DNA of 5,258 bases from Armatimonadetes bacterium UBA5419. GTDB lineage: Bacteria > Armatimonadota > UBA10988. The translations under genes were made by a program, and so were the position numbers. Each line of letters begins with the position of its first letter. The first letter of the stretch is position 1. Below, in pieces: positions 1 to 5,258 of the stretch. Location: NCBI GenBank assembly GCA_002409445.1, contig DHNJ01000004.1, positions 3,653 to 8,910 of the forward strand, given 5' to 3'. The notes under the pieces were generated by a model. It had not been told where the DNA came from and searched no databases. It saw nothing but the letters and a program-made list of their open reading frames with translations.

Positions 1-1237
1 TGTTGTCGGGGACCGCCGGCGGCGGCGCGGCCATCGCGTTCAGCGCCGCGCCCTGCTGGCCCTGCCAAGCGCCGGCCAGCGGGATGGCGGCCGCGCCCGG
101 GCGGGTCAGCTGCAGCTGCGCCGGCTGGCCGGTCAGGCCGCCCGCGCCGCCCGTGTCGAGCGCGGCGATCGCGATCACGTTGGTCCCCGCGCGGAGCAGC
201 CCGGCGGGCACCGTGTAGTTGCGGTTGGCGTTCGAGACCATCCCGCTGCCCACGACCTGACCGTTGATCAGCGTCACGTCGCGGTCATCGATCGGGCCCA
301 GGCTGAGGGTCGCCGCCTGCCCGGCCCAGTCGGCCGGCAGGGTGACTTCGCGGCGGTAGTAGGCCAGGCCGTCGTGGGCGCCCCAGGCCGTCGCGGTCCA
401 GTCGCCCGGCAGCGTCACCGGGCTGAAGCCCGTCGCCGTGCCGCCGACCGCGCCCCACCCATTGGCCGCGAACAGCGTCGGCACCGTCTCGCGCCACCAG
501 GCGATCATCGCCTGCTCGCCGGTCTGGCCGCTGGCACGCTGCGCGGCGAGCGCGTCGAGCTGCTGGTCGAAGTCGCCCATCTTGCGCAGGCTGGCCTCGG
601 AGGTCCAGGCCTGGGCGATGGTGCCGCCCCAGTTGGTGTCGATAAGGCCGATCGGCACGTCCAGCCGGCGCAGCAGCTCACGGCCGAAGTAGTAGCCGAC
701 CGCCGAGAAACCGCCCCAGCCGCCCGCCTTGACCGTCTCGGGCCGGCAGACGTTCCAGGTCGCGTCGACCGTCGACAGCGGGCTCGTCGAAATCCGGTTG
801 GGCACCATGAACAGGCGCAGCGCGGGCTGGTTGGCGTCGCTGACGTCGCCCGGCGCGCTGATCGCGTTCAGGCCCATCTCCATGTTGGACTGGCCCGAAC
901 AGATCCAGACGTCGCCGCCCAGCAGGTCGCGGCGGACCACCGTCTGGCTCGGGCTGCTGACCGTCATCTCGTAGAACTGCCAGGCGCGCAGCGGGCCGAC
1001 GCCGGCCTCCCAGCGCCCGTCATCGCCGGCCTTGGCAGTCGTGGTCTTGCCGTCGATGGTCACGCTGACCTGCTCGCCCGGCGTCGTCCAGCCCCAGACG
1101 GGGATGGTGCGGTCACGCTGCAGGACGGCGTGGTCGTCGAAGAGGGGCGAGAGGAACGGCTTGACCTCCACCTGGCCCCAGGCCGCGCTCATCGCGACCA
1201 GCAACATGCCTAACCAAAGGGTTTGTGTACGTCTCAT
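1..1237 (-). CDS. Sialate O-acetylesterase-like SGNH esterase, exported (C-terminus cut off by window edge)
   Basis: Predicted exported esterase that hydrolyses O-acetyl groups on sugars; the true substrate (sialic acid, acetylated plant or algal glycan) cannot be told from sequence. The 412 visible residues begin with a signal peptide (Arg-Arg, then a hydrophobic stretch, likely cleaved near residues 21-22, AWG/Q). A beta-sandwich follows at about 25-104, with the family-typical DDHAVLQRDRTIPVWGW. The SGNH nucleophile block CSGQSNMEMGL comes next (Ser117 predicted catalytic), then FSAVGYYFGREL (177-188) and the oxyanion-type block DTNWGGT (200-206). From about 257 to 367 there is an inserted galactose-binding-like jelly roll (LPGDW, YYRREVTLP, DDRDVTLINGQVVG), as in many members of this family. 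The C-terminal part carrying the catalytic Asp/His lies beyond the window. Two ATG codons are adjacent; the second (1237) is 5 nt from GAGGAG and is preferred over 1240, which is only 2 nt away. The gene lies 23 nt after the oxidoreductase stop and is probably cotranscribed with it. Family assignment is strong; substrate is unknown. Confidence 0.9.
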   Translation of the reverse strand, partial: MRRTQTLWLGMLLVAMSAAWGQVEVKPFLSPLFDDHAVLQRDRTIPVWGWTTPGEQVSVTIDGKTTTAKAGDDGRWEAGVGPLRAWQFYEMTVSSPSQTVVRRDLLGGDVWICSGQSNMEMGLNAISAPGDVSDANQPALRLFMVPNRISTSPLSTVDATWNVCRPETVKAGGWGGFSAVGYYFGRELLRRLDVPIGLIDTNWGGTIAQAWTSEASLRKMGDFDQQLDALAAQRASGQTGEQAMIAWWRETVPTLFAANGWGAVGGTATGFSPVTLPGDWTATAWGAHDGLAYYRREVTLPADWAGQAATLSLGPIDDRDVTLINGQVVGSGMVSNANRNYTVPAGLLRAGTNVIAIAALDTGGAGGLTGQPAQLQLTRPGAAAIPLAGAWQGQQGAALNAMAAPPPAVPDN

Positions 1238-1242
1238 CATTG

Positions 1243-1248
1243 CTCCTC
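1243..1248 (-). promoter_or_regulatory. Ribosome binding site of the esterase gene
   Basis: The minus strand reads GAGGAG followed by CA and then two consecutive ATG codons. Spacing is 2 nt to the first ATG and 5 nt to the second, so this site favours the second ATG (1237) as start. It lies in the 23-nt gap after the oxidoreductase stop codon. Confidence 0.7.
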
Positions 1249-1260
1249 AGTCTGCGTTCG

Positions 1261-2277
1261 TTATTCGGTCGGCAAGGGCAGCGTGTGCCCCGCCGCTGAC
1301 GACCGTTCGGCGTAGTCCATGACCGCGATCACCCGGCGCGCCTCCTCCGGCCGAACGATCAGCGGTGCGCCGGCGGTCAGGTGGTCGGCGACGTTGGCGT
1401 AGTAGCCGTCCCAGTTGCTCGGGCCGTAGGGCACGTTGAGCACGGCGCGGTGGCCCTTGAGGGTCGTCGTCACGGTGAATGACTGGTCGCCCGAGACGAT
1501 CGCGCCCTCGGTGCCCAGGATGCGCCAGCGCTCGCGGCCGACCATCGCCAGGCTGCTCATCTGCACGTGCGCCACGCAGCCGTCCTCGAAGCGGATCGCC
1601 GCCTCGACGTTGTCCTCGTTGCTCACGTCGGGCCACTTGAGCTTGTGGAAGAAGCCGGTCACGCCGGTGATCTTCTGGGGCAGGATCTGCAGCAGCCAAT
1701 CGAGGTAGTGCGCGCCCCAATCGAAGAAGGCGCCGCCCGAAATCTCCTTGCGCGAGCGCCACCAGTCGCCCGGCTTGCCGTAGCCGCCACCGAACATCTC
1801 GACGTGGAAGACATCGCCGATCAGCTTGTCCTCACAGATCAGCCGGCGCAGCGTGACGAAATCGCCGTCCCAGCGGCGGTTGTGGAAGACCGAGAGCATG
1901 ACGCCGGCCTTGTCCGCCGCGGCGATCATCGCCTGCGCCTCCTCGTCGTTGAGGCACATCGGCTTCTCGACAACCACGTGGCAGCCCGCCTCGGCGCAGG
2001 CGATCGCCACCGGCGCGTGGGCGTTGTGGGGCAGGATGATCACGCATAGATCCAGCCCGCCGGCGGCCAGCATCGTCGCCACGTCGGTGTAGACCTTGGC
2101 CGCGGGGAAGTCTTCCTGGGCCACGGCCAGGCGCTTCTCGTCGAGATCACAGACCGCGACGACCTTCATCAGGCCGGTCTTCTCCATCGATCGGCCGTGG
2201 GTCACGCCCATGTTGAAGGCGCCGCCATAGCCGATAATCGCCACGCGCACGGGCGCCGCCACCTTGCCTCCAGCCAC
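1261..2277 (-). CDS. Gfo/Idh/MocA-family NAD(P)-dependent oxidoreductase
   Basis: Predicted cytoplasmic dehydrogenase acting on a sugar, inositol or sugar derivative; the exact substrate is not determinable. The 338-residue length is typical of the family. The N-terminal Rossmann fold begins with RVAIIGYGGAFNMGVTHG (11-28), and Asp44 at the end of the second strand (AVCDLDEKR) would fit NAD ribose binding. The family EKP motif is at 104-106 (VVVEKPMCLN), with Lys105 the likely catalytic lysine. The C-terminal domain holds HNRRWDGDF (132-140), a stretch also found in YdgJ-type scyllo-inositol dehydrogenases. It also holds GGAFFDWGAHYLDW (181-194), where Asp186 and His190 match the Asp-x3-His catalytic pair known from inositol dehydrogenase. 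The frame stays open upstream to 2667, but homology starts only at RVAIIG and a strong AGGAGGAG precedes the GTG at 2277, so that start is chosen. The gene lies 53 nt after the repeat-protein gene and 23 nt before the esterase, which suggests a shared role in carbohydrate use. Confidence 0.93.
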   Translation of the reverse strand: MAGGKVAAPVRVAIIGYGGAFNMGVTHGRSMEKTGLMKVVAVCDLDEKRLAVAQEDFPAAKVYTDVATMLAAGGLDLCVIILPHNAHAPVAIACAEAGCHVVVEKPMCLNDEEAQAMIAAADKAGVMLSVFHNRRWDGDFVTLRRLICEDKLIGDVFHVEMFGGGYGKPGDWWRSRKEISGGAFFDWGAHYLDWLLQILPQKITGVTGFFHKLKWPDVSNEDNVEAAIRFEDGCVAHVQMSSLAMVGRERWRILGTEGAIVSGDQSFTVTTTLKGHRAVLNVPYGPSNWDGYYANVADHLTAGAPLIVRPEEARRVIAVMDYAERSSAAGHTLPLPTE

Positions 2278-2281
2278 CGCA

Positions 2282-2289
2282 CTCCTCCT
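2282..2289 (-). promoter_or_regulatory. Strong Shine-Dalgarno that fixes the oxidoreductase GTG start
   Basis: The minus strand carries AGGAGGAG with 4 nt between its last base and the GTG at 2277 (6 nt from AGGAGG). It decides against the much longer open frame, whose first 130 residues have no family similarity and lie mostly over the neighbouring gene in another frame. The 11-mer AGGAGGAGTGC also occurs unchanged before rseP. Confidence 0.8.
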
Positions 2290-2330
2290 CGTCCCACCCC
2301 GGCGCGAGCCGGCGCGGGCCGCGGACCGGT

Positions 2331-3416
2331 TCACTCCGCGGCGCCGGAGTCCTCCCCCGCGGCCGGCGTTTCCGGTGTCGGACGCGGCTGCAGCGCCTCG
2401 AGGCTGACCGGCGAGACCGTCAGCACGTAGCCGCCGCCCACATTCGGCCCGGGCCCGCGGATGAGGAACTGGACCGTGCCGGTGGCGCTGTTGGTAAACG
2501 TCAGGCTGGCGCCGCGCTCGTGGGTCACGCTCTCGGTGCGCCGGCCGCCGCCGTCGTAGACCTCGATCGTCGGCTGGTAGCCGGCGCCGGTCAGGCTGAC
2601 GGCCAGCTGCTGGCCGGCGGGCAGCGGCAGCGAATAGGCATCGGCCCAGGCGCCGCCAAGGACCCAATCGTCGGCGCCGAGCGTGCCTGACTGCACCCGC
2701 TCGACCGTGAGCGGCGGCACGCGCGCCTCGATGCAGACGCAGTAGTCGCCCGCCTGGCCCTTGGTCTGGGTCGTCACCTGCACGGCGATCTGCCCCGGCT
2801 CACTGACGTGGACCGCCGCGCTGACCATCTGGCGTTTGCCGGCCAGGTCGTGGGCCACGTTCAGCTCGCTGCGATTGGCGTGGACAATCAGGTACGGGTC
2901 GAAATCGGTGGACTCAAGGGTGATCAGGTAGTCGCCCGCAGGCACCCAGACGGGCAGCACACGGCTGTATTCACCGGTCTCCAGGACGGTCGCACCCTTG
3001 GCCAGCCGCCCGTTGAACTCGCCCACGCGCACCGCCAGGTGGTACGAGCCGCCTTGCCCCGGCGCATCGGTGGTCACGATCACCTGCAACGGGCCGTCGA
3101 TGCTGGCGACGAAGGTGACCACGGCCTGGTCCAGCACGCCGCGCTGGTCGATCTGCTGGCCCTCGGCGGGGGTGACGATGAGGTACGGGACGAACGCGTG
3201 GGTGGTCAGCGTGACGGTCACGAACTCGCCCGCGCGGACCGAGGCGTAGACGATGTCGGCCGATTCGCCGGTGGACAAGCGCGTACTCGCGGTGGTCAGC
3301 AGGCCGTGGGTCGTCAGGCCGCTGACCTCCTCTTCGGCGACCTGGGCGCCGGCCGGCGTGACGAGCAGGCCCAACAAGGCCCACACCGCCACCCACCAGG
3401 CTCGCCAGACGCCCAC
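2331..3416 (-). CDS. Secreted protein of unknown function with three PPC-like beta-sandwich repeats
   Basis: I do not recognise a named family for the full 361-residue protein. A signal peptide is clear: Arg5, then a Trp-rich hydrophobic stretch (four Trp in the first 12 residues) ending AGA/Q near residues 24-25, so the product is probably periplasmic or secreted. The rest is strand-rich and made of three similar units at about 46-131, 140-231 and 243-336. Each has an AG-hydrophobic-strand-PYLIV-like core (GEFVTVTLTTHAFVPYLIV, GDYLITLESTDFDPYLIV, GQQLAVSLTGAGYQPTIEV) and a closing G-x-Y strand (GGSYHLAV, AGDYCVCI, GGGYVLTV). This resembles the bacterial pre-peptidase C-terminal (PPC) domain, normally an accessory module of secreted proteases, but no peptidase is present. 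The tail is Pro- and Glu-rich (about 343-361). The only cysteines are Cys226 and Cys228. The start is the GTG 6 nt from AAGGGAG; a GTG one codon upstream (3419) is the alternative, and the GTG at 3449 has no ribosome site. It follows rseP by 50 nt. A binding or envelope-structural role is an inference. Confidence 0.82.
   Translation of the reverse strand: MGVWRAWWVAVWALLGLLVTPAGAQVAEEEVSGLTTHGLLTTASTRLSTGESADIVYASVRAGEFVTVTLTTHAFVPYLIVTPAEGQQIDQRGVLDQAVVTFVASIDGPLQVIVTTDAPGQGGSYHLAVRVGEFNGRLAKGATVLETGEYSRVLPVWVPAGDYLITLESTDFDPYLIVHANRSELNVAHDLAGKRQMVSAAVHVSEPGQIAVQVTTQTKGQAGDYCVCIEARVPPLTVERVQSGTLGADDWVLGGAWADAYSLPLPAGQQLAVSLTGAGYQPTIEVYDGGGRRTESVTHERGASLTFTNSATGTVQFLIRGPGPNVGGGYVLTVSPVSLEALQPRPTPETPAAGEDSGAAE
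2409..3281 (-). repeat. Three tandem PPC-like protein repeats
   Basis: These are degenerate repeats at protein level of roughly 85-95 residues each, covering about 3281-3024, 2999-2724 and 2690-2409. Shared landmarks are a leading polar strand before an AG turn, a strand pair ending PYLIV or PTIEV, and a terminal G-Q-x-G-x-Y or G-G-G-Y strand. Units one and two are the closest pair (VTTDAPGQGGSYHLAV against VTTQTKGQAGDYCVCI). The third is more diverged. Boundaries are approximate because they were judged by eye. Confidence 0.65.
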
Positions 3417-3422
3417 CACAAT

Positions 3423-3429
3423 CTCCCTT
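3423..3429 (-). promoter_or_regulatory. Ribosome binding site of the repeat-protein gene
   Basis: The minus strand reads AAGGGAG, then ATT, then two consecutive GTG codons. Spacing is 3 nt to the first GTG (3419) and 6 nt to the second (3416), which favours the second. The GTG further upstream at 3449 is preceded only by GC-rich sequence without a purine-rich site, so the longer 372-residue reading is unlikely. Confidence 0.65.
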
Positions 3430-3466
3430 GCCACGGGTCCTGGGCGCACCGGACCGGGCGGCGCGC

Positions 3467-4945
3467 TCAGCGCAGGACGTCGCGGACGCTAATCACCACT
3501 ATCAATAACAATAGCAGCAACAGCCCGACGGCGTGAATCATGCCCTCGGTGTGTCGGCTAATAGCGCGCATCCGCAAGAGTCCGACCATCACCCACTCGA
3601 GCAGGACGAAGACAATCCGCCCACCATCGAGCGCGGGGATAGGCAGCAGATTGAACAAGCCAATCATGATCGACAGCATCGCCGCCCAAAGCAGCAGGTC
3701 GTAGAGCCCGAGCGAGGCCGCGTCGGACAGCGAACGGACGATCATCACCGGCCCGCCGACCTGCTTCAGGCCGCGCCCGCGGAACAGGTTCATCGTGCCC
3801 ACGAGCACCTGGGCGCTGACATCGGCGGTCTGCGCCAGGCCCTCGCGTAGCGCCTCCAGCGGGCTGAGCCGGAGCATCCGCCGCTCGAGCTGGAAGCCCG
3901 GGTCACCGACCAGGTACGACTCGAGGTCGCGCTCGCTGATCGGCGGCGCCTCCTCGCCCGCGGGCACCGGCGCCAGGCGCGTGTCGCGGCGGGGCTTGGG
4001 CTGCAGGTTGACCTGCACGACCTCCTCGCCGCGTTCGACAGTGACCGGCACCGGCGGCAGGACGGTGTCGCGCACGCGGCCGTGCTCGAGCTCCGGCGGC
4101 ACGGTCGTCAGCGCGTCGATCACCTGGGCCGGATGGGTCACCGCGCGGTCGCCCACGCGCAGCAGCCGGTCGCCCCGGCGCAGGCCGGCGCGGTGGGCTG
4201 GGCCGCCACGGTTGATGCGGCCGATAGTCAGGTCGTTGCCGCCGTCGCTGCGGAAGGTCACGCCGATGCGCCAAGCGTTCGCCGCCGGCTCCCAGATCGG
4301 CTGCAGCGTGCGCGTCTCGTCGCCGGCCCCCGCGCGGTGGACGGTCAGCTCCAGCGGCGCGCCGGCGCTTGCCTTGACCGCCGCCTGGACCTCCTCGGCG
4401 CGGCTGACCGGCTGGCCATCGATCGCGACAATACGGTCGCCAGCGACCAGCCCTGCCTGCTCCGCCGCCGAGGCCGAGACGACCTCGCCCAGCGTCGTGT
4501 CGGTCCGCTCGTCGAGCACGCCGACCGTGCCGTAGACCAAACTAAAGATGAGCACCGCGGCGATCAGGTTGAAGATCGCGCCGCCCGCGAGCACGACCAC
4601 CCGCTGCCAGTAAGGCACGCTGTAAAACCCGCCATCCAACTCGTCGGGGGCCTTGCCGTCCTCGGTGCCCTCGACCGGGCCGCTGATCAGCTCCTCGCCC
4701 TCCATGCCGCGGATCTTGACGTAGCCCATGACCAGCAGCGGCGCTAGCCGGTACCGCGTGCCGCCGCGCTCCCACTTGGCGATCGCCGGGCCGACGCCGA
4801 CGGCGAACTCGTCAACCCCGACGCCGGTCCACTTGGCCAGCAGGAAGTGCCCCAGCTCGTGGACCAGGATGATGCCACCCAGCGCCAGGAGGATCTCAAC
4901 GGCTCGCCAGAGCCACGCGAAGACGCTGTAGATCAGCTCTGGCAC
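3467..4945 (-). CDS. rseP: RIP zinc metalloprotease RseP (site-2 protease) with two PDZ domains
   Basis: Intramembrane zinc protease of the inner membrane. Characterised RseP cleaves membrane-spanning anti-sigma factors and remnant signal peptides; the substrate here is unknown. In the 492-residue product, the zinc site HELGH is at 29-33 in the first membrane helix and the second active-site motif NLLPIPALDGG is at 432-442 (Asp440 third zinc ligand). The loop GYVKIRGMEGEE (74-85) matches the membrane re-entrant hairpin region. Helix two is about 113-140. PDZ1 is about 152-215 (core AAEQAGLVAGDRIVAIDG) and PDZ2 about 237-313 (core PAHRAGLRRGDRLLRVGD). The last two helices are about 413-435 and 468-487. 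A linker (about 314-360) rich in Pro and charge makes it somewhat longer than the 450-residue E. coli enzyme. The start is GTG at 4945, 8 nt from AGGAGGAG; GTG 4954 overlaps that site and is less likely. It overlaps the dxr end by 13 nt, which implies coupled translation. Confidence 0.97.
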   Translation of the reverse strand: MPELIYSVFAWLWRAVEILLALGGIILVHELGHFLLAKWTGVGVDEFAVGVGPAIAKWERGGTRYRLAPLLVMGYVKIRGMEGEELISGPVEGTEDGKAPDELDGGFYSVPYWQRVVVLAGGAIFNLIAAVLIFSLVYGTVGVLDERTDTTLGEVVSASAAEQAGLVAGDRIVAIDGQPVSRAEEVQAAVKASAGAPLELTVHRAGAGDETRTLQPIWEPAANAWRIGVTFRSDGGNDLTIGRINRGGPAHRAGLRRGDRLLRVGDRAVTHPAQVIDALTTVPPELEHGRVRDTVLPPVPVTVERGEEVVQVNLQPKPRRDTRLAPVPAGEEAPPISERDLESYLVGDPGFQLERRMLRLSPLEALREGLAQTADVSAQVLVGTMNLFRGRGLKQVGGPVMIVRSLSDAASLGLYDLLLWAAMLSIMIGLFNLLPIPALDGGRIVFVLLEWVMVGLLRMRAISRHTEGMIHAVGLLLLLLLIVVISVRDVLR

Positions 4946-5258
4946 GATTGGCACTCCTCCTGCGCCCAGACTCGGGCTTCTTCGTCGGCGGCCAGCAGCG
5001 CCTCGAGGCTCGCCCCGGCGGTGTCGTCGGCGCGCGCCATGACGCGTTCGATGACCCGCGGGATGTCGAGGAAGGCGATCTCGCCCGCGAGGAACGCGGC
5101 CACCGCGACCTCGTCCGCCGCATTCATCGCGCAGGGCACCGCACCGCCCCGCGCGGCCGCCTCGTAGGCCAGGTCCAGGCAGCGGAACGTGGCGCGGTCG
5201 GGCGGCTCGAAGGTCAGGCTGCCGCGGGTGGTCAGGTCCAGCCGCGGCCGCGGCTGGA
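4933..5258 (-). CDS. dxr: 1-deoxy-D-xylulose 5-phosphate reductoisomerase, C-terminal part (N-terminus beyond window)
   Basis: Cytoplasmic enzyme converting 1-deoxy-D-xylulose 5-phosphate to 2-C-methyl-D-erythritol 4-phosphate with NADPH and a divalent metal, the committed step of the MEP isoprenoid pathway. Only the last 107 complete residues are visible, corresponding to the helical C-terminal domain. Family landmarks are LDLTTRGSLTFEPPD followed by RCLDLAYEAAARGG, then CAMNAADEVAVAAFLAGEIAFLDIPRVIE, where the more usual motif is NAANE, and finally the SLEALLAADEEAR helix. Catalytic and metal-binding residues lie outside the window. The protein ends in an unusual Cys-Gln-Ser-Cys-Gln-Ser tail, encoded by bases that also form the rseP ribosome site, spacer and start. 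The stop codon lies inside rseP (13-nt overlap). Placement beside rseP is a common bacterial arrangement and supports the call. Confidence 0.96.
   Translation of the reverse strand, partial: QPRPRLDLTTRGSLTFEPPDRATFRCLDLAYEAAARGGAVPCAMNAADEVAVAAFLAGEIAFLDIPRVIERVMARADDTAGASLEALLAADEEARVWAQEECQSCQS
4954..4961 (-). promoter_or_regulatory. Shine-Dalgarno of rseP embedded in the end of dxr
   Basis: The minus strand has AGGAGGAG, 8 nt before the GTG at 4945. It lies entirely within the dxr reading frame, encoding part of its final Gln-Glu-Glu-Cys residues. The earlier in-frame GTG at 4954 uses the last base of this site as its first base, leaving no spacer, so it is unlikely to be the start. Confidence 0.78.

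Noticed and set aside
374..1213. Plus-strand open frame of 279 codons opposite the esterase gene
   Set aside because: Its Arg/Ala/Asp-rich composition is typical of the antisense of GC-rich genes. The minus strand here encodes a clear SGNH esterase with intact motifs.
2299..2316. Direct repeat CCGGCGCG, two copies 2 nt apart, in the gap before the oxidoreductase
   Set aside because: Eight GC-only bases in a very GC-rich gap can arise by chance, and there is no terminator-like stem with a T-run or clear operator symmetry.
2278..2667. Upstream extension of the oxidoreductase frame by 130 residues
   Set aside because: The extra part is rich in Arg, Ala and Gly, has no family similarity, overlaps the repeat-protein gene in another frame, and is ruled out by the strong ribosome site in front of GTG 2277.
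3417..3449. GTG 3449 as start of the repeat protein, giving 372 residues
   Set aside because: There is no purine-rich ribosome site before it, whereas AAGGGAG lies just upstream of the GTG pair at 3419 and 3416, and the shorter form gives a more compact signal peptide.
3436..3455. Small inverted repeat GGTCC / GGACC between rseP and the repeat-protein gene
   Set aside because: Only five base pairs with a 10-nt loop and no T-run on the minus strand; too weak to call a terminator.
4082..4747. Plus-strand open frame of 221 codons opposite rseP, with other long antisense frames at 3795-4535, 2808-3536 and 1567-2049
   Set aside because: All lie opposite well-supported genes, show no recognisable domain and have the low-complexity composition of shadow frames in high-GC DNA.

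Overview
The window is a GC-rich bacterial chromosome segment that is almost entirely coding. Every credible gene is on the minus strand, so transcription runs from right to left. In that direction the order is: the C-terminal end of dxr (5258 to 4933), rseP (4945 to 3467), a secreted protein of unknown function with three PPC-like beta-sandwich repeats (3416 to 2331), a Gfo/Idh/MocA-family oxidoreductase (2277 to 1261), and the N-terminal two thirds of a sialate O-acetylesterase-like SGNH esterase (1237 to the window edge). dxr and rseP overlap by 13 nt. The other gaps are 50, 53 and 23 nt, and I see no convincing terminator or strong promoter in them, so one long transcription unit is plausible but not shown.

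dxr and rseP are housekeeping genes. The first serves isoprenoid (MEP pathway) synthesis and the second is the intramembrane site-2 protease of the envelope. The two are often adjacent in bacteria, commonly next to cdsA. The two genes at the left look like accessory carbohydrate metabolism: a predicted NAD(P)-dependent sugar or inositol dehydrogenase and an exported esterase that would remove O-acetyl groups from sugars. The triple-repeat protein sits between the two groups and has no recognisable catalytic domain.

The source appears to be a Gram-negative-type or otherwise diderm bacterium. High GC, DXR, a two-PDZ RseP, and the pairing of a Gfo/Idh/MocA enzyme with a sialate O-acetylesterase would fit the Planctomycetota/PVC group or similar environmental lineages. 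This assignment is a guess from gene content and could be wrong.

Start choice matters for several genes. rseP, the repeat protein and the oxidoreductase all appear to start at GTG behind strong purine-rich Shine-Dalgarno sequences, and the best starts lie inside the longest open frames. No RNA genes, CRISPR arrays, mobile elements or attachment sites were seen, and no stretch longer than 53 bases lacks a gene. I did not find a clearly new multi-gene system. The most notable unknown is the triple-repeat secreted protein directly downstream of rseP.
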